This document shows positions 62,915 through 64,000 of a stretch of DNA of 64,000 nucleotides, in pieces; the first letter of the stretch is position 1; each line of letters starts with the position of its first letter. Source of the DNA: CBDCYH01 sp965224105 (GTDB taxonomy: Bacteria; Bacteroidota; Rhodothermia; Rhodothermales; JABDKH01); NCBI GenBank assembly GCA_965224105.1, contig CBDCYH010000001.1, positions 186,001 through 250,000 on the forward strand. The letters run 5' to 3'. The notes beneath the pieces are model-generated. The model searched no databases. It saw only the letters and a program-made list of their open reading frames with translations, and was not told the origin of the DNA. A program made the position numbers and the translations under genes.

Positions 62915-64000
62915 CTTCTTTCTTGCCGAATGCCGGATCGATTTTAATGAGGGCTGTGACAATAAAGCCCGGGATTGTCGCCAGCATTACCCAGATGAAG
63001 AAGTTTTGGTATCCGATAATGTCCTCGAGCCATCCGCTCAGCATTCCAGGAATCATCATCCCTAACGCCATAAGAGCTGTACAGAATGCAAAGTGGGCTG
63101 TTTTATGTTGCCCATCCGCAAAGTGGATCATGTATAGCATGTACGCAGTGAATCCGAAACCGTAGCCGAATTGCTCGATAATGACGCACAAGTTGATGAC
63201 AACAAAGTTGGTTGGAAGCGCTGTGGACAGGTAGACGTAGACGAGGTTTGGCAAATTGATTGCAATCACCATCGGCCACAGCCAGTATTTTAGCCCGTTT
63301 CGTGCGGCCAGGAATCCTCCGAGAAGACCGCCTGCTACCAGGGACAAGACACCGGCAGTGCCGTACACAAATCCGACTTCACCTGTTGTGAGGGAGAGTC
63401 CACCTACCTCGACACCGTCGAGAAGAAACGGTGATGCCAGCTTTACCAATTGTGACTCTCCTAATCGATAGAGAAGGAAGAAGAGAACCGCGATTCCGAC
63501 ACCCGGCTTTCTAACAAAAGAAGAGACGGTCTCGACGAGCTCCGCTCCGATCGATTGGTCATCGCCATCAGCGCCCGGAGTATCCTCTGCCGGAAACGGC
63601 AGGCGCCAGCGGTGGTACAGAGCAATTCCAATAAAGATGGCGGCTATCAAATAGAACGTAGATGCCCAGGCGAAGGCTATTGCACCAGACCGGGCTTGAA
63701 ATGTCGCGTGCGTTGCAAAATCCAGTTTGGGATCAACTCGGAAAACCGCAACCAGTGGCTTGTTGTAATTTGCTTGATCAACAGTAAATCGCGTGCCTTC
63801 TATGAGTGCGATATTTTTGTCACCTCCCGATCGGCCAAAGTTGACAACGAGTTCTTTGCCGTCATCGGGCGGCGCAGCTACCGAGAGATAGGCGATTCCA
63901 AGGTTACCCGTCCGTCCCGCGGGGGCGGCCCGATCGTCCGGAAAATGTCTCCTCAGAAAGGACTCTAACGGTGATGAGATATGTTTCGACCACGGCCGGC
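62904..64000 (-). CDS. AmpG-like MFS permease (5' truncated by window end)
   Basis: Major-facilitator permease of the AmpG type, which imports GlcNAc-anhydroMurNAc muropeptides. The frame stays open from the stop at 62904 to the window edge, so at least 365 residues are visible and the N-terminus lies outside; a TTG at 63650 is only an internal codon. Visible are a large hydrophilic loop (VAAPPDDGKELVVNFGR, GDKNIALIEGTRFTV) as in Bacteroidota AmpG homologues, then GIAVLFFLLYRLGESQLVKL (TM7 region), and VGFVYGTAGVLSLVAGGLLG and YGFGFTAYMLYMIHFADGQH. Next genes are a GNAT and a GHL10 enzyme on the same strand, and a NagZ-like GH3 opposite. Confidence 0.87.
   Translation of the reverse strand, partial: RPWSKHISSPLESFLRRHFPDDRAAPAGRTGNLGIAYLSVAAPPDDGKELVVNFGRSGGDKNIALIEGTRFTVDQANYNKPLVAVFRVDPKLDFATHATFQARSGAIAFAWASTFYLIAAIFIGIALYHRWRLPFPAEDTPGADGDDQSIGAELVETVSSFVRKPGVGIAVLFFLLYRLGESQLVKLASPFLLDGVEVGGLSLTTGEVGFVYGTAGVLSLVAGGLLGGFLAARNGLKYWLWPMVIAINLPNLVYVYLSTALPTNFVVINLCVIIEQFGYGFGFTAYMLYMIHFADGQHKTAHFAFCTALMALGMMIPGMLSGWLEDIIGYQNFFIWVMLATIPGFIVTALIKIDPAFGKKEDAE

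Overview
The window looks like chromosomal DNA of a member of the Bacteroidota/Rhodothermota/Balneolota group, probably a marine or other aerobic Rhodothermia- or Balneola-like bacterium. The signs are C-terminal type IX secretion (T9SS) sorting domains of the NYPNPFNPTT type, a PorV/PorQ-family barrel, a SusC-like TonB receptor with a carboxypeptidase-regulatory N-terminus, and few recognisable Shine-Dalgarno sequences. The placement is inferred from families, not from a marker gene. Coding density is very high: no gap reaches 300 bases. I saw no rRNA, tRNA, CRISPR array, insertion sequence or prophage. Genes at both ends run off the window.

Left part (1-10.3 kb): the tail of a membrane polyferredoxin, then comM, then a tightly packed minus-strand operon read from 10060 to 2376. 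The operon encodes a giant periplasmic TPR protein, an outer-membrane barrel, a minimal HU-like protein, a protein joining an HU/CCDC81-like domain, a membrane segment and a SPOR domain, and an ExbB/ExbD proton-channel pair. It looks like an envelope-spanning machine powered by proton flow and is the best candidate here for an undescribed system.

10.3-15.1 kb: a DUF883-like membrane protein, a PfkB kinase, a seven-heme TPR cytochrome, a one-heme EF-hand lipoprotein, and folB. 15.1-19.8 kb: a very large fusion of a metallophosphoesterase, a possible kinase-like domain and an Omp85-type barrel, preceded by an SdiA-regulated-type lipoprotein. 19.8-21.8 kb: a Pycsar-effector-like (DUF5706) membrane protein, a metallo-beta-lactamase-fold hydrolase and a SixA phosphatase, almost without gaps.

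21.8-30.6 kb, minus strand: a TPR-barrel protein, a triple-PEGA membrane protein, a lipoprotein amidohydrolase, a T9SS cargo protein, a beta-propeller with a His/Met-rich insert, a glutamine amidotransferase and Maf. 30.7-40.5 kb, plus strand: a sulfotransferase, penicillin acylase and NSS transporter operon, a hybrid histidine kinase that lacks its phospho-accepting histidine, two thioredoxin-fold proteins and a LuxE-like acyl-protein synthetase.

40.5-54.8 kb: OmpA/BON and PorT-like proteins, a small membrane protein with a GroES-like partner, then a minus-strand secretion and cell-wall cluster: a FG-GAP T9SS cargo protein, a terminator, a TonB receptor, a giant T9SS cargo protein, PorV, a PGRP amidase with a sorting tail, and SpoIID/LytB. 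55-64 kb: a golvesin/amidase lipoprotein, a methyltransferase, then a probable peptidoglycan-turnover group (NagZ-like GH3, GHL10 lipoprotein, double GNAT, AmpG-like permease cut by the window end).
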